From contig CACGGB010000001.1 in assembly GCA_902572475.1 (NCBI GenBank), positions 1 to 64,000 of the forward strand: a DNA stretch of 64,000 nt, given 5' to 3'. The position numbers and the translations under genes are program-made. Source of the DNA: an uncultured Pelagibacteraceae bacterium (GTDB lineage: Bacteria; Pseudomonadota; Alphaproteobacteria; Pelagibacterales; Pelagibacteraceae). The notes beneath the pieces are model-generated. The model was not told where the DNA came from. It did not search any database and was given only the letters and a program-made list of their open reading frames with translations. Positions 1 through 9,170 of this stretch are shown here, in pieces. The stretch's first letter is position 1. Each line of letters opens with the position of its first letter.

Positions 1-928
1 TTGAATAAAAAAGACTTAAATCATAAGTCTCAACTTGTTGTTTTACAATCGAGTACCTTATTATATTTTTTAAACTATTAAGTTCTATAATATCTTTTAA
101 ATGATTCTTTAAATTATCAAAAAAATTTGTTTCCATGCTTTGTAAATCTTCTGAATAATTTTTTTTTGAAATTCGACTTTCACTTTCTGTTTTAGCCCTA
201 GCTAAAAAATTTTTTATCTCTTCATATCTATTTAAATAATTTTTTGAATAATTATTTTCTAAATAATTTAATAAGTATTCCTCATTCTTTTCGAAATTTA
301 GATCATCTAAATCATTTCCTTCAAAATATAAATAAATCACATTTTGTGGTTTGAAGTATTGCCCAAATTCTTTTAAAATGCCTAGAGAAACAAGCGGACC
401 AGTATCAGTCACTCCTAAGTTAACTGTATTAATTTTCTTTTCTATTAAATTTCCCGCGATATCCTCTTTACCCACTACGCATAATCCTTCCGCATAAGAG
501 TCTCCTAAAAGAAAAGAGTTTATTTTTTTATTGTAGATTTCGTTTGAGTTTTTAAAACCATATTTATCATTACTAACAATCCTATACTTTAAGTCTTCTG
601 CACATGAAATAGATTTTTTATTTATTGGTCCTCTGAAAGGTATAATTTTATTATTTTTTTTTGCTTCTCTAAAAACTTTAAATGAACTAAAGGTCTTTGA
701 GTATAAAAATTTAGGATCAAGATCTTTATTATTTTTTTTTTCGTCAATATAAAACTGATCTGGTGATCTTAAATCGATTTCCCTGTTTAATTCTTTTGCC
801 TTTTTAATTCTTTCTTCCTTTATTTTAATCATAGTCTTTTGTTCTTCAGGAAGGGTGAAGAATAATAAAAACTCCAGAGAATAAATAATTAACAATGAAT
901 AGATAAATATTATCTTTAATAATCGCAT
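1..928 (-). CDS. SGNH/GDSL-hydrolase-like protein, N-terminal signal/TM anchor, partial at window edge
   Basis: Reverse strand reads from ATG at 928: MRLLKIIFIYSLLIIYSLEFLLFFTLPEEQ...; GDSYAEG and EGNDLDD motifs; open to window edge so not in the ORF track. Confidence 0.65.
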   Translation of the reverse strand, partial: MRLLKIIFIYSLLIIYSLEFLLFFTLPEEQKTMIKIKEERIKKAKELNREIDLRSPDQFYIDEKKNNKDLDPKFLYSKTFSSFKVFREAKKNNKIIPFRGPINKKSISCAEDLKYRIVSNDKYGFKNSNEIYNKKINSFLLGDSYAEGLCVVGKEDIAGNLIEKKINTVNLGVTDTGPLVSLGILKEFGQYFKPQNVIYLYFEGNDLDDLNFEKNEEYLLNYLENNYSKNYLNRYEEIKNFLARAKTESESRISKKNYSEDLQSMETNFFDNLKNHLKDIIELNSLKNIIRYSIVKQQVETYDLSLFYS

Positions 929-962
929 ATTAAGGATTATTAGCTTAAATAATTTTTATATT

Positions 963-1634
963 CTAGGCAGCGATAGTTTGAAGCTTATGCTTAGATGTCA
1001 TCCCACTCAAAAAGTTCCAAAGATATCTAGCTGTTAACAAAGATGCTGTTTCAGCTTTTGCTTGTTCTTCTTTTGATAGTCCATCTAATAGCTTTTCACA
1101 CTCAGCTCTATGTATAACATCTGCCGATTTATGTGCTTCAAAAAATTCTAATCCTTCGTTGGAGCTTACTCCATAGAATTTTTTCAAACCTTGTATTTTT
1201 GTTTCAGCGATCTCAGGTATTTGTCTCTCATAAGTATATAGTGAAGCAAGTCCCTCTGCATATGATTTTCTTGCTTGAGAAAAGAAATTTTCGATCATGT
1301 CCTTAGTAAACCAATCAAGTTTTACATTCTCTATTTCGTTTTCATCAGCTCCTAATGCTTTTGCAAAATTTTTCCACAACTTAGGATGATCTCCGTCTTT
1401 GTTTTCTTCATCCTGCAAATTTTCTAAAAGAATTCTTCTCTTCTCTATGTCTTCACATATAGAGTGAGTAGCACTTATATATCTAGGGAAAGCTTTAACG
1501 TGTTGATAATACTGTTCTGCGTAGTCTTTAATAATCTCTCTAGTTAATTTTCCTTCGTTCCAATATATTTGATAAAATGGATGCTTAAGTAAGTGGAATT
1601 TATCTAGTTTTAAACCTAATTCTTTTGAAAACAT
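963..1634 (-). CDS. CADD/PqqC-like (heme-oxygenase-fold) metal-dependent protein, putative pABA-forming CADD family
   Basis: LLKHPFYQIYW...QYYQHVKAFPRYIS; E-x6-H and H-x3-D-x2-H metal ligand spacing. Confidence 0.8.
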   Translation of the reverse strand: MFSKELGLKLDKFHLLKHPFYQIYWNEGKLTREIIKDYAEQYYQHVKAFPRYISATHSICEDIEKRRILLENLQDEENKDGDHPKLWKNFAKALGADENEIENVKLDWFTKDMIENFFSQARKSYAEGLASLYTYERQIPEIAETKIQGLKKFYGVSSNEGLEFFEAHKSADVIHRAECEKLLDGLSKEEQAKAETASLLTARYLWNFLSGMTSKHKLQTIAA

Positions 1635-1726
1635 TTTACTCCTTTTGTTATTTTGAAACCTATTACGTAATTATAAGGTATTTGAACAAAAAATTATCCA
1701 CACTTTTTAGTTGAGTGTTTTAAATG

Positions 1727-1756
1727 TTCACCTTTTGATTCACTTTTGATTCACTT
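1727..1756. repeat. Three TTCAC(TTTTGA) iterons spaced 12 and 11 bp
   Basis: TTCACCTTTTGA TTCACTTTTGA TTCACTTAAGG at 1727, 1739, 1750. Confidence 0.6.
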
Positions 1757-1775
1757 AAGGACTCAAATTACAACC

Positions 1776-2999
1776 TTAGATAGTTTTATCCACAGTTGCT
1801 AAAGGCTTTTCGTCTATAGGAAGATGAAGTGCTGTAGCTACAAATGATAAAACTATTGCTAAATACCAGGCATAATCAAAACTTCCAAATTGATCATAAA
1901 AGTAACCTCCAAGATATGCACCCAGAAATGATCCGAATTGATGATTTAGAAATACTATACCAAAAAGAAGAGTTAAATTTTTTGTTCCAAAAATTTGAGC
2001 AACGATACCGTTAGTAGCTGGTACGGTGGCGAGCCATAATAATCCAAAAGTCGTACCAAATAATACAGCTGACAAATTTGATGCAGGTAAAAAAATAAAT
2101 AATATTAATGTTATCCCTCTTAAAAAATAAAGACCACTTAAAAGTACCTTTTTACTATACTTGTCTCCTAAATAACCCATTATTAAAGTTCCAATAATAT
2201 TAAAAAAACCAATTAATGCTAAAATTGCCATTCCTGTCCAATCTGCTAGCCCTTTATCTTGAACATATCTAGGAACATGAGTAGCTATTAAAGTAATTTG
2301 AAAACCGCAAACAAAAAAACCTAAAACTAATAATCTAAATCCATTATGTGCGAATGACTCCTTTAAAACTTCTTTTAAGCTTCGATTGTCAATATTGGTG
2401 TTAAGATTTGACACTTGGTTTTTAGGAAGTTTAACAAAAAACGCAGGGATGCACATAAGAAATAAAATAATTGAAAAAATAATAAAAGACATTTGCCAAG
2501 AAGAGATATTTTTAAAAATATTTGCCAGTATTGGAAAAATAAACATTCCTAAACCTCCACAAGCTGTTACAAAGCCGGCTGCTTTACTTCTATTTTCATT
2601 TGGAAAATGTTTTGAAATCATTGGGGTAAGAATAGTCCCTGCTGCACCTGCTAAGCCTAGACCCACTAATAAACCTAAATTAATTTGTAACCACATTCCT
2701 GAAATAAAGTTATTTCCCATTAATAGCATTGATATCGAGTAGAAAATTAAAGCAGGAACAATTACAACGTAGCCACCTAGCCTGTCAGAAATTCTTCCAA
2801 AAATCGGAGTAAATATTCCCCAAAAGATTGCGTGAACTGCAATCGCTAATCCAAATTCTGTACTGGATGTTCCTCCAGCTGTTTCAAATTCACTTGAGTA
2901 AAGACCAAATGTTTGTCTAACTCCCATAGTTGCACAAACGACAAAGCATGCAGCTATTAAAGCGTATAATGCGGTTTTATTTGGAAAAAAATTTTTCAT
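1776..2999 (-). CDS. MFS transporter
   Basis: 407 aa, ~12 TM, MFS loop motif GRISDRLGG. Confidence 0.9.
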   Translation of the reverse strand: MKNFFPNKTALYALIAACFVVCATMGVRQTFGLYSSEFETAGGTSSTEFGLAIAVHAIFWGIFTPIFGRISDRLGGYVVIVPALIFYSISMLLMGNNFISGMWLQINLGLLVGLGLAGAAGTILTPMISKHFPNENRSKAAGFVTACGGLGMFIFPILANIFKNISSWQMSFIIFSIILFLMCIPAFFVKLPKNQVSNLNTNIDNRSLKEVLKESFAHNGFRLLVLGFFVCGFQITLIATHVPRYVQDKGLADWTGMAILALIGFFNIIGTLIMGYLGDKYSKKVLLSGLYFLRGITLILFIFLPASNLSAVLFGTTFGLLWLATVPATNGIVAQIFGTKNLTLLFGIVFLNHQFGSFLGAYLGGYFYDQFGSFDYAWYLAIVLSFVATALHLPIDEKPLATVDKTI

Positions 3000-4195
3000 T
3001 ACTTTATTCTTTTTAAACCCTTTTTTAGATCGTTAATTAAGTCTTTTGGATCTTCTAAACCAATATGTAGTCTTACTATAAATTCATCTTTATTAAATCG
3101 GTAAAATTGACGTCCTTTTAAATATTCATCTTTTTTATTATTTTTTAATTCTTGAAGTATAGCTAAGCTTTCAAAACCTCCCCAACTATATCCTATGCCG
3201 AATAATTCTAAAGAATTAACAAATTTTATCACAGAAGATTTTTTTTTGCTTTTTATAACGATTGAAAGCAAACCAGTTGCACCAGAATAATATTTTTTCC
3301 ATAGTTTATAATTTTTAGTAGAAGGATTGTGAGGATAAAGAATTTCTTTTATTTTTTTTTGTTTTTTCAAAAAGTTAATAACGGCTTTTGTATTTTCACT
3401 ATGTTGCTTTAATCGTGTATCTAAAGTTCTTAAACCTCGAATTATTAAATAAGCCTCATCAGCTGACATTCTGTAACCAGATAATTTATAAAAAAACATA
3501 ATCTTTTTGAAAACTTTCTTATTTACTGCTAGGGAACCACCCATAGCATCAGAATGGCCTGAAAAATATTTTGTTGCAGAGCAAAAAGACATATCAAAGC
3601 CTAATTTTAAAGGCTTAAGATAAAGTGGTGTTCCCCAGGTATTATCCAATAAAGTAAAAATTTTTTTTCTTTTTGCTATCTGAGTGATTTTTGACAAATC
3701 TTGAAATTCAAAAGTATTACTTCCTGGATTTTCTACTAAAATCATTTTTGTTTTTCTTGAAATTTTATTCTTTAGGTCTTCAAAAGATTCTGGATTATAA
3801 AATTTAGCACTTACATCAAACTCTTTGAGTAATTCTTGTGAAATTTCCTTTGTAGGACCATAAACATTGTCAGAAACTAAAATTTCATCTCCTGGTCTGC
3901 AGAGAGACATTAATGCTAAAGCTATCCCTCCGAAACCTGTTCCAGTTAAAAATACGTGATAAGCTTGTTCTAATTCTTTTAAAATATTTTCGAGCTCTAT
4001 TGTTGTCGTGCTTCCATATCTTCCATAAGTATAGTGTGATATTTTTTTATGTTTCTTTATTTTCAATTCATGTTGATACATTTCTTGTATTGAATTAAAT
4101 AAAATAGTTGAGGCTCTAGTTACAGGAGGATTTGCAGATCTATTAGTATTATCTTTTGTAGGGTGTTTTAAGAATGTGCTTATAGACTTTTTCAT
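2999..4195 (-). CDS. metC: Cys/Met-metabolism PLP-dependent enzyme, cystathionine beta-lyase-like
   Basis: SATKYFSGHSDAMGG PLP-lysine motif; YGRYGSTTTIELE. Confidence 0.85.
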   Translation of the reverse strand: MKKSISTFLKHPTKDNTNRSANPPVTRASTILFNSIQEMYQHELKIKKHKKISHYTYGRYGSTTTIELENILKELEQAYHVFLTGTGFGGIALALMSLCRPGDEILVSDNVYGPTKEISQELLKEFDVSAKFYNPESFEDLKNKISRKTKMILVENPGSNTFEFQDLSKITQIAKRKKIFTLLDNTWGTPLYLKPLKLGFDMSFCSATKYFSGHSDAMGGSLAVNKKVFKKIMFFYKLSGYRMSADEAYLIIRGLRTLDTRLKQHSENTKAVINFLKKQKKIKEILYPHNPSTKNYKLWKKYYSGATGLLSIVIKSKKKSSVIKFVNSLELFGIGYSWGGFESLAILQELKNNKKDEYLKGRQFYRFNKDEFIVRLHIGLEDPKDLINDLKKGLKRIK

Positions 4196-4261
4196 AAAAT
4201 AAGTATATCTGACTTTTATATAGAACTTTACTAATTAAGATATAAAAAAGGAGGCAAAAAT

Positions 4262-4345
4262 ATGGGTTATCCAAAAAAGCACCGAGGTAGAAGAAAAATC
4301 GGATCAAAAAAAAGAAGAGCTAGAAAAAGAAATAAGAAGAAATAA
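4262..4345 (+). CDS. 27-aa highly basic microprotein MGYPKKHRGRRKIGSKKRRARKRNKKK
   Basis: ATG preceded by AAGGAGG Shine-Dalgarno; intergenic between metC and a membrane protein gene; below the ORF-track size limit. Confidence 0.7.
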   Translation: MGYPKKHRGRRKIGSKKRRARKRNKKK

Positions 4346-4359
4346 TCTTTTAATATTTT

Positions 4360-5061
4360 ATGCTAGAAATAACTCAAATTAGAAAATTGAGTATTTGGAT
4401 ATTTTTAATTCCATTATTAGCTATAAATCTTTGTTTAATAATATCTCAAAATTACCAATTTTTAGAAGGTACGATATTCACAGTTGATCAAGTTGGAAGG
4501 TCGGCTTTTTCAATTCCATATCTTGATGGGAGTTTGTCTATAAGCAGAGCCTCAAGAACATTCCCACAATATCTAATTTTTAAACCTTCTATGATATTAA
4601 CAGCGGTTTTATTATATTATTATTGGAGAGAAAATAATAATTTAGTAAATAAATTTAATTCTTCAGACATAAATTTTAACTTTAAAAAATTTGGAATTTT
4701 ATCAGCAATATTTCTAGCTATTCATTCTATTTTTCTAGGAATAAAGTTTGATATTCAAATTTATAAGCTTTTTAGAAGAGTTATTTTATTGTTATTTATA
4801 ATTTTTGAACTTATAGCTCAAGGATTGCTCATTTATCATTTTTACAAACTTAAGAATAAATTAGATAAATTAATTAATAAAAAAATCTTATTCATAAAAG
4901 CTTTTCTTGTTTCAATATTAATAGTTATTGCGATTCTAAGTTTGCCAATACTCGTCACCAAAGGAAATACGCATTTCAAGCATGCGCTTGAATGGAATTA
5001 TTTTGTTGGTGTAGTATTTTTTTATTTATTATCTAGATTTTTTTGGAAGAGAACCACGTAA
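4360..5061 (+). CDS. Multi-pass membrane protein, unknown function
   Basis: 233 aa, several hydrophobic segments. Confidence 0.7.
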   Translation: MLEITQIRKLSIWIFLIPLLAINLCLIISQNYQFLEGTIFTVDQVGRSAFSIPYLDGSLSISRASRTFPQYLIFKPSMILTAVLLYYYWRENNNLVNKFNSSDINFNFKKFGILSAIFLAIHSIFLGIKFDIQIYKLFRRVILLLFIIFELIAQGLLIYHFYKLKNKLDKLINKKILFIKAFLVSILIVIAILSLPILVTKGNTHFKHALEWNYFVGVVFFYLLSRFFWKRTT

Positions 5062-5235
5062 ATTTCTAGGCTTTCGCCCAGAAATTTAGTAGTTTTGGCT
5101 CGTCGTTGTAGGCGCTACCGCCAAGCCATCCCGATGAACTATTCTAGCGCTACTAGGTTCACCTTTCTGCCCTTTAAGCTTGAACCTCTCGGTTTTTCCT
5201 TAAATGGCCAGTTAAGAGTTGCCTCTTAATTAATT
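5060..5235 (-). ncRNA. Candidate structured ncRNA, unclassified (3' of mnmA on the same strand)
   Basis: GC-rich island with nested inverted repeats: AAGAG-GCAA-CTCTT, GGTTCA/TGAACC, TAGTAG/CTACTA, TTGGC/GCCAA, AAATTTCT..GGC-GAAA-GCC..AGAAATTT; GNRA loops only on the minus strand. Confidence 0.6.
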
Positions 5236-5299
5236 TCATTAGAACATATAGTAAAAAATATTGTAATCACTTAATGCGTGTCTTAAAACTGGTTGTTAA

Positions 5300-6427
5300 T
5301 TAAGTGGATAAATTATTGTTTAAAGTCCTGTTTATCCAACCACCCCCGAGAACTTTATCCCCATAAGAATCTTTAGAGTAAAAAACACAAGCTTGGCCAG
5401 GCGAAATTCCAGTTTCTTTATCTAGAATTTCTACCTTTGCATGTTCATTGAAAAGATTAATTTTTGCTTTAAGTAATCTTCCAGTTGATCTTACTTTTAT
5501 ATTTATTATTTCACTGAATTCTTTTTTATCTGCTAGAATATTTAATTCTCTAAGTTGAATTTCTTTAATTTCTAAATTTTCTTTACGCCCTACAATAACA
5601 GTATTATTTTTTGCATTTATATTTACTACATATAATGGTTTATCACTTGAAATTTTTATCCCTTTTCTTTGTCCTATTGTATAATTAATAATTCCTTCAT
5701 GCTCACCAATTTGATTTCCTTTCAAATCAACTATTTTTCCTCTCTTAAATGACTCAGGTCTAAATTTTTTTATTACAGAACTGTAGTCTCCATTTGGAAC
5801 AAAGCATATATCTTGACTATCTGGCTTATCTGCTACATTTAAATTTAATTTTTTTGCAATAGATCGTGTTTCAGATTTATCAATTTCACCTAAAGGAAAT
5901 CTTAAATAATCTAGCTGCTCTTGTGTTGTACTAAATAAAAAATAGCTTTGATCTCTATTGTAATCTTTAGCTCTATACATACTTGCACGGCCATTTTTTT
6001 GAACTCTTGAAACATAATGTCCTGTTATTAATGCGTCTGCTTTTAAATCTTTTGCGTATTTAAATAGATCTCTAAATTTAACTGTTTGATTGCATTGAAC
6101 ACATGGGATAGGTGTTTCACCTGCTGTGTAACTATCAATAAATGAGTCGATTACCTCTGATTTGAACTTTTTTTGATAATACAAAATTTCGTGATTGATA
6201 TTTATTTTTTCTGAAACTCTTTTGGCATCCATTATATCTTGTCCTGCACAACACTGCCTACCTTCTTTGGACTGTTTTATATCATCGTAAAGTTTAAGAG
6301 TAATTCCTGTAACATCATAACCTTCTTGTTTCATCAAGGCTGCAACAACAGATGAGTCTACTCCACCTGACATGGCTACAACTATTTTAGTTTCTTTTTT
6401 TGGTTTATTAATTCCTAGGGAATTCAT
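5300..6427 (-). CDS. mnmA: tRNA-specific 2-thiouridylase MnmA
   Basis: [47 protein letters not shown], ITGxS-type C-terminal [11 protein letters not shown]. Confidence 0.97.
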   Translation of the reverse strand: MNSLGINKPKKETKIVVAMSGGVDSSVVAALMKQEGYDVTGITLKLYDDIKQSKEGRQCCAGQDIMDAKRVSEKININHEILYYQKKFKSEVIDSFIDSYTAGETPIPCVQCNQTVKFRDLFKYAKDLKADALITGHYVSRVQKNGRASMYRAKDYNRDQSYFLFSTTQEQLDYLRFPLGEIDKSETRSIAKKLNLNVADKPDSQDICFVPNGDYSSVIKKFRPESFKRGKIVDLKGNQIGEHEGIINYTIGQRKGIKISSDKPLYVVNINAKNNTVIVGRKENLEIKEIQLRELNILADKKEFSEIINIKVRSTGRLLKAKINLFNEHAKVEILDKETGISPGQACVFYSKDSYGDKVLGGGWINRTLNNNLST

Positions 6428-6467
6428 AATTTAAAGTGTATAATATATTTATAATTTATTTTCCATA

Positions 6468-6641
6468 ATGCTTATTGATTTTGAACCAGGTGATTATGTA
6501 AAAAACCCTGCAAATAAGAATTGGGGTTTAGGACAAGTGCAGTCCATAATAGGCAATAAAGTAACTGTAAATTTTGAAAATTTTGGAAAAAAAGTAATAA
6601 ATATTGAAAATGTAAGGTTAGAAAAAGTTCAGGATGAATAA
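6468..6641 (+). CDS. DUF3553-like small protein, 57 aa
   Basis: MLIDFEPGDYVKNPANKNWGLGQVQSIIGNKVTVNFENFGKKVINIENVRLEKVQDE. Confidence 0.75.
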   Translation: MLIDFEPGDYVKNPANKNWGLGQVQSIIGNKVTVNFENFGKKVINIENVRLEKVQDE

Positions 6642-7413
6642 AGAGAACTTGAAAAAAATAGCTGAAGGTTTAATTGATACTTTTAATAACGCCGGCAAAG
6701 AGTCGATAAAACTTTATAATGAAGGTTTAAAGATTACAATTAAAGAAGATAAGTCTCCAGTAAGTAATGGTGATTTAAAAGTTAATGAAATTATATCAAA
6801 AAAAATTTCTGAATTAACTCCAAACATTCCAATAATTTCAGAGGAAACAGTTGACTTAAAAGTAAAAAATAAATCTAAAATATTTTGGTTAATTGATCCA
6901 ATAGATGGAACTAAAGAATATATTGCTGGTAAAGACGAATATACTTTAAATGCAGCTTTAGTAATTAATTCAGTACCAGTCGTGGGCTTAGTTGGGGTGC
7001 CAAAAAAAAATAGACTTTTTTTTTCATATGCGCAAGGAGAAAGTTATTTAATGGAAGAAAACAAAACAAAAAAAATAAGCTGCAAAAAAAAACAGCCTAA
7101 AGGTAAAGTGGTTGCATTATCAAGTGTATTTAAACCATCTGATATGATTTTAAATAAATTAAAACAACATAACGTTACTTCTATTGTGAAAATGGCAAGT
7201 TCGTATAAATTTTGTGTTATAGCGACTGGCGAATATGATATTTACGCTGCAAAAGAGAGAGCAAACGAGTGGGATTATGCTGCTGGGCATGCGGTAGCAC
7301 AAAATGCAGGCGCTATAATAAAAACTCTTGATGATAAGCCTTTTTTATATGGAAAAGAAGATTATAGAAACCCAAGCCTTTTAATAAAACGTGCTGAAAA
7401 TTTAAATGATTAA
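6634..7413 (+). CDS. cysQ: 3'(2'),5'-bisphosphate nucleotidase CysQ
   Basis: IMPase family; IPIISEET, WLIDPIDGTKEYI, EWDYAAGHAVAQNAG. Confidence 0.9.
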   Translation: MNKENLKKIAEGLIDTFNNAGKESIKLYNEGLKITIKEDKSPVSNGDLKVNEIISKKISELTPNIPIISEETVDLKVKNKSKIFWLIDPIDGTKEYIAGKDEYTLNAALVINSVPVVGLVGVPKKNRLFFSYAQGESYLMEENKTKKISCKKKQPKGKVVALSSVFKPSDMILNKLKQHNVTSIVKMASSYKFCVIATGEYDIYAAKERANEWDYAAGHAVAQNAGAIIKTLDDKPFLYGKEDYRNPSLLIKRAENLND

Positions 7414-7549
7414 AACTATTCTTATTATTATTCTATCAGTTTCTATTTTTGGAATTTTATTTTTTATTTTAGTAAGAAATGCTTTAAAAAGAAAACTTGA
7501 TGTTTTAGTTGAGGAGGAAAAAAAAAGAAAATCAGATAAGCTTGATTAA
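7406..7549 (+). CDS. 47-aa single-TM small protein
   Basis: MIKTILIIILSVSIFGILFFILVRNALKRKLDVLVEEEKKRKSDKLD; overlaps cysQ stop and recX 3' end. Confidence 0.5.
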   Translation: MIKTILIIILSVSIFGILFFILVRNALKRKLDVLVEEEKKRKSDKLD

Positions 7550-8092
7550 TTTATTAAACTCTTCAGTTTCAAGTTCCAAAACTCTCTTAGATAAATCAAA
7601 ACTAAATCCTCCTCTCGCTAATATACCCATATCCTTTTTATAAAATAATTCTCTGTTACTTTCTGGTCTAATAGGTCCGATTCTTCTCCTTTTACAAAGT
7701 TTTAATGCAGATACAAAATCTGGTTCAATTTGATCTTCTTTTATTTTTTCTATACTTTGCCTTACAAACTTATCTTCGATACCCTTGTTTCTTAAAGATT
7801 GATTTATTTTATTTAAAGAATAGCCTCTTCTTAAGAACATTCTAGCTTTTGAGTCAGAGTACATTTCATCATTCAAAAATTTATTACTTTCTAAATTTAA
7901 AATAATCTTATCAATTATTGAGGTAACTTCTTTTTTTGATTTACTCCCCTTAATTTTAGTTAAATATTTCTTCAATAGATATACTTTCAATTGTTGCTTT
8001 GATGGGCTGTACTTTTCTAAATAAGAGTAAGCAAGGTCTTTTAAATTAGTCGTCAAGTCTTCAAAATCACTTTTATTAGATGTGGGATTCAT
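7532..8092 (-). CDS. recX: Regulatory protein RecX
   Basis: YLEKYSPSKQQLKVYLLKKY; ARMFLRRGYSLNKINQSLRNKGI. Confidence 0.8.
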   Translation of the reverse strand: MNPTSNKSDFEDLTTNLKDLAYSYLEKYSPSKQQLKVYLLKKYLTKIKGSKSKKEVTSIIDKIILNLESNKFLNDEMYSDSKARMFLRRGYSLNKINQSLRNKGIEDKFVRQSIEKIKEDQIEPDFVSALKLCKRRRIGPIRPESNRELFYKKDMGILARGGFSFDLSKRVLELETEEFNKLIKLI

Positions 8093-8118
8093 TTCTTTAA
8101 TATACTATATTATTTTGA

Positions 8119-8589
8119 ATGATAAATGATCTATTAGCGTTAATAAATTCTGAAACTATTTATTTAATAGCTAACTGGGGAGTAATTCCATTTTGGCTGT
8201 TATTAATTATTGTACCGAACCACGGTTTAACCAATTTTTTTGTACAATCAATAATTGCTCCTTTACTTCTAGGTATCGCTTATTCCTATTTGTCTTATAG
8301 TCTTTATTTAGGAAATAATCTTTTTGATGGATTTGAACTTTATAGTGGGCTAGATGGCTTATATTCGATGTTTGCTAATGAAACATTATTATTAATTTTC
8401 TGGCTTCATTTTCTTTCAATAAGTTTATTTGCGGGCGCTTGGGTAGTTAGAGACGCAAGGAGATATTTTATTCCTAAAATTGTTACTATACCCTCCTTAA
8501 TATTAACTTATTTCACAGGACCTATTGGATTAATTTTTTATTGGTTTATAAGAATTTTATTTGCCAAAAAGATCAGTTTTAATGATTAA
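8119..8589 (+). CDS. ABA4-like (DUF4281) membrane protein
   Basis: ANETLLLIFWLHFLSISLFAGAWVVRDARR. Confidence 0.75.
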   Translation: MINDLLALINSETIYLIANWGVIPFWLLLIIVPNHGLTNFFVQSIIAPLLLGIAYSYLSYSLYLGNNLFDGFELYSGLDGLYSMFANETLLLIFWLHFLSISLFAGAWVVRDARRYFIPKIVTIPSLILTYFTGPIGLIFYWFIRILFAKKISFND

Positions 8590-9169
8590 GCCGTTTGATT
8601 TTTATTTTGACTTTATAAGTCCATATTCTTTTCTCGCACATAAAGAAATTAGAAAAATTGAGCACAAAGCCTCATTAAAAGTCAGATACAAACCCATTCT
8701 GTTAGGTGGATTACATAATCTTCATGGGATAAAGGCACCTGCTTTCATACCTGCAAAAGCTAAACATATGATCAGGGACTGTAAATTAGTAGCTGAAAGA
8801 AATAATATAAAGTTTAAATTTAATTCTTATTTCCCAATTAGGAGTTTGAATTTGATGCGTGGAGTGTTTGTTGCAGAGGAAGATAATTATAAAAGTTATT
8901 ATATTGATAGTATTTTCGATGCTATCTGGCAAGACGGGCTAAATATGAACGATGATAATATTATTCAAAAAGTATTAAAAAATCTTAGTGTAAATCCTAA
9001 GACATTTGCTTTAAGGGCCACTTCATCTTCAATAAAAGAAAGTCTTAAGAAGCGAACTAGTGAGGCATATGAAAAAGGTATTTTTGGTGCTCCTACTTTT
9101 GTTTCAAATAATAAAATTTTTTGGGGCCAAGATAGAATTGAGTTCGTTTTAAAGGAAGCTAGTAAATAA
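8582..9169 (+). CDS. 2-hydroxychromene-2-carboxylate isomerase family (DsbA-like fold)
   Basis: FDFYFDFISPYSFLAHKEI...GIFGAPTFVSNNKIFWGQDRIEFV; ORF extends to 8561, start at 8582 preferred. Confidence 0.85.
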   Translation: MIKPFDFYFDFISPYSFLAHKEIRKIEHKASLKVRYKPILLGGLHNLHGIKAPAFIPAKAKHMIRDCKLVAERNNIKFKFNSYFPIRSLNLMRGVFVAEEDNYKSYYIDSIFDAIWQDGLNMNDDNIIQKVLKNLSVNPKTFALRATSSSIKESLKKRTSEAYEKGIFGAPTFVSNNKIFWGQDRIEFVLKEASK

Positions 9170-9170
9170 A

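Noticed and set aside
1694-1794. Calling the DnaA-box/iteron stretch an origin of replication
   Set aside because: Only two boxes, one inside coding sequence, and no obvious AT-rich unwinding element or linked replication genes; kept as a lower-confidence finding only
2386-2742. 118-aa + strand ORF opposite the MFS gene
   Set aside because: Antisense shadow of a well-supported coding gene; no recognisable domain
5060-5087. Hairpin AAATTTCTAGGC-TTTC-GCCCAGAAATTT as a simple terminator of the 4360..5061 gene only
   Set aside because: It may also serve as a terminator, but its GAAA loop on the minus strand and contiguity with other helices fit better as part of the ncRNA candidate
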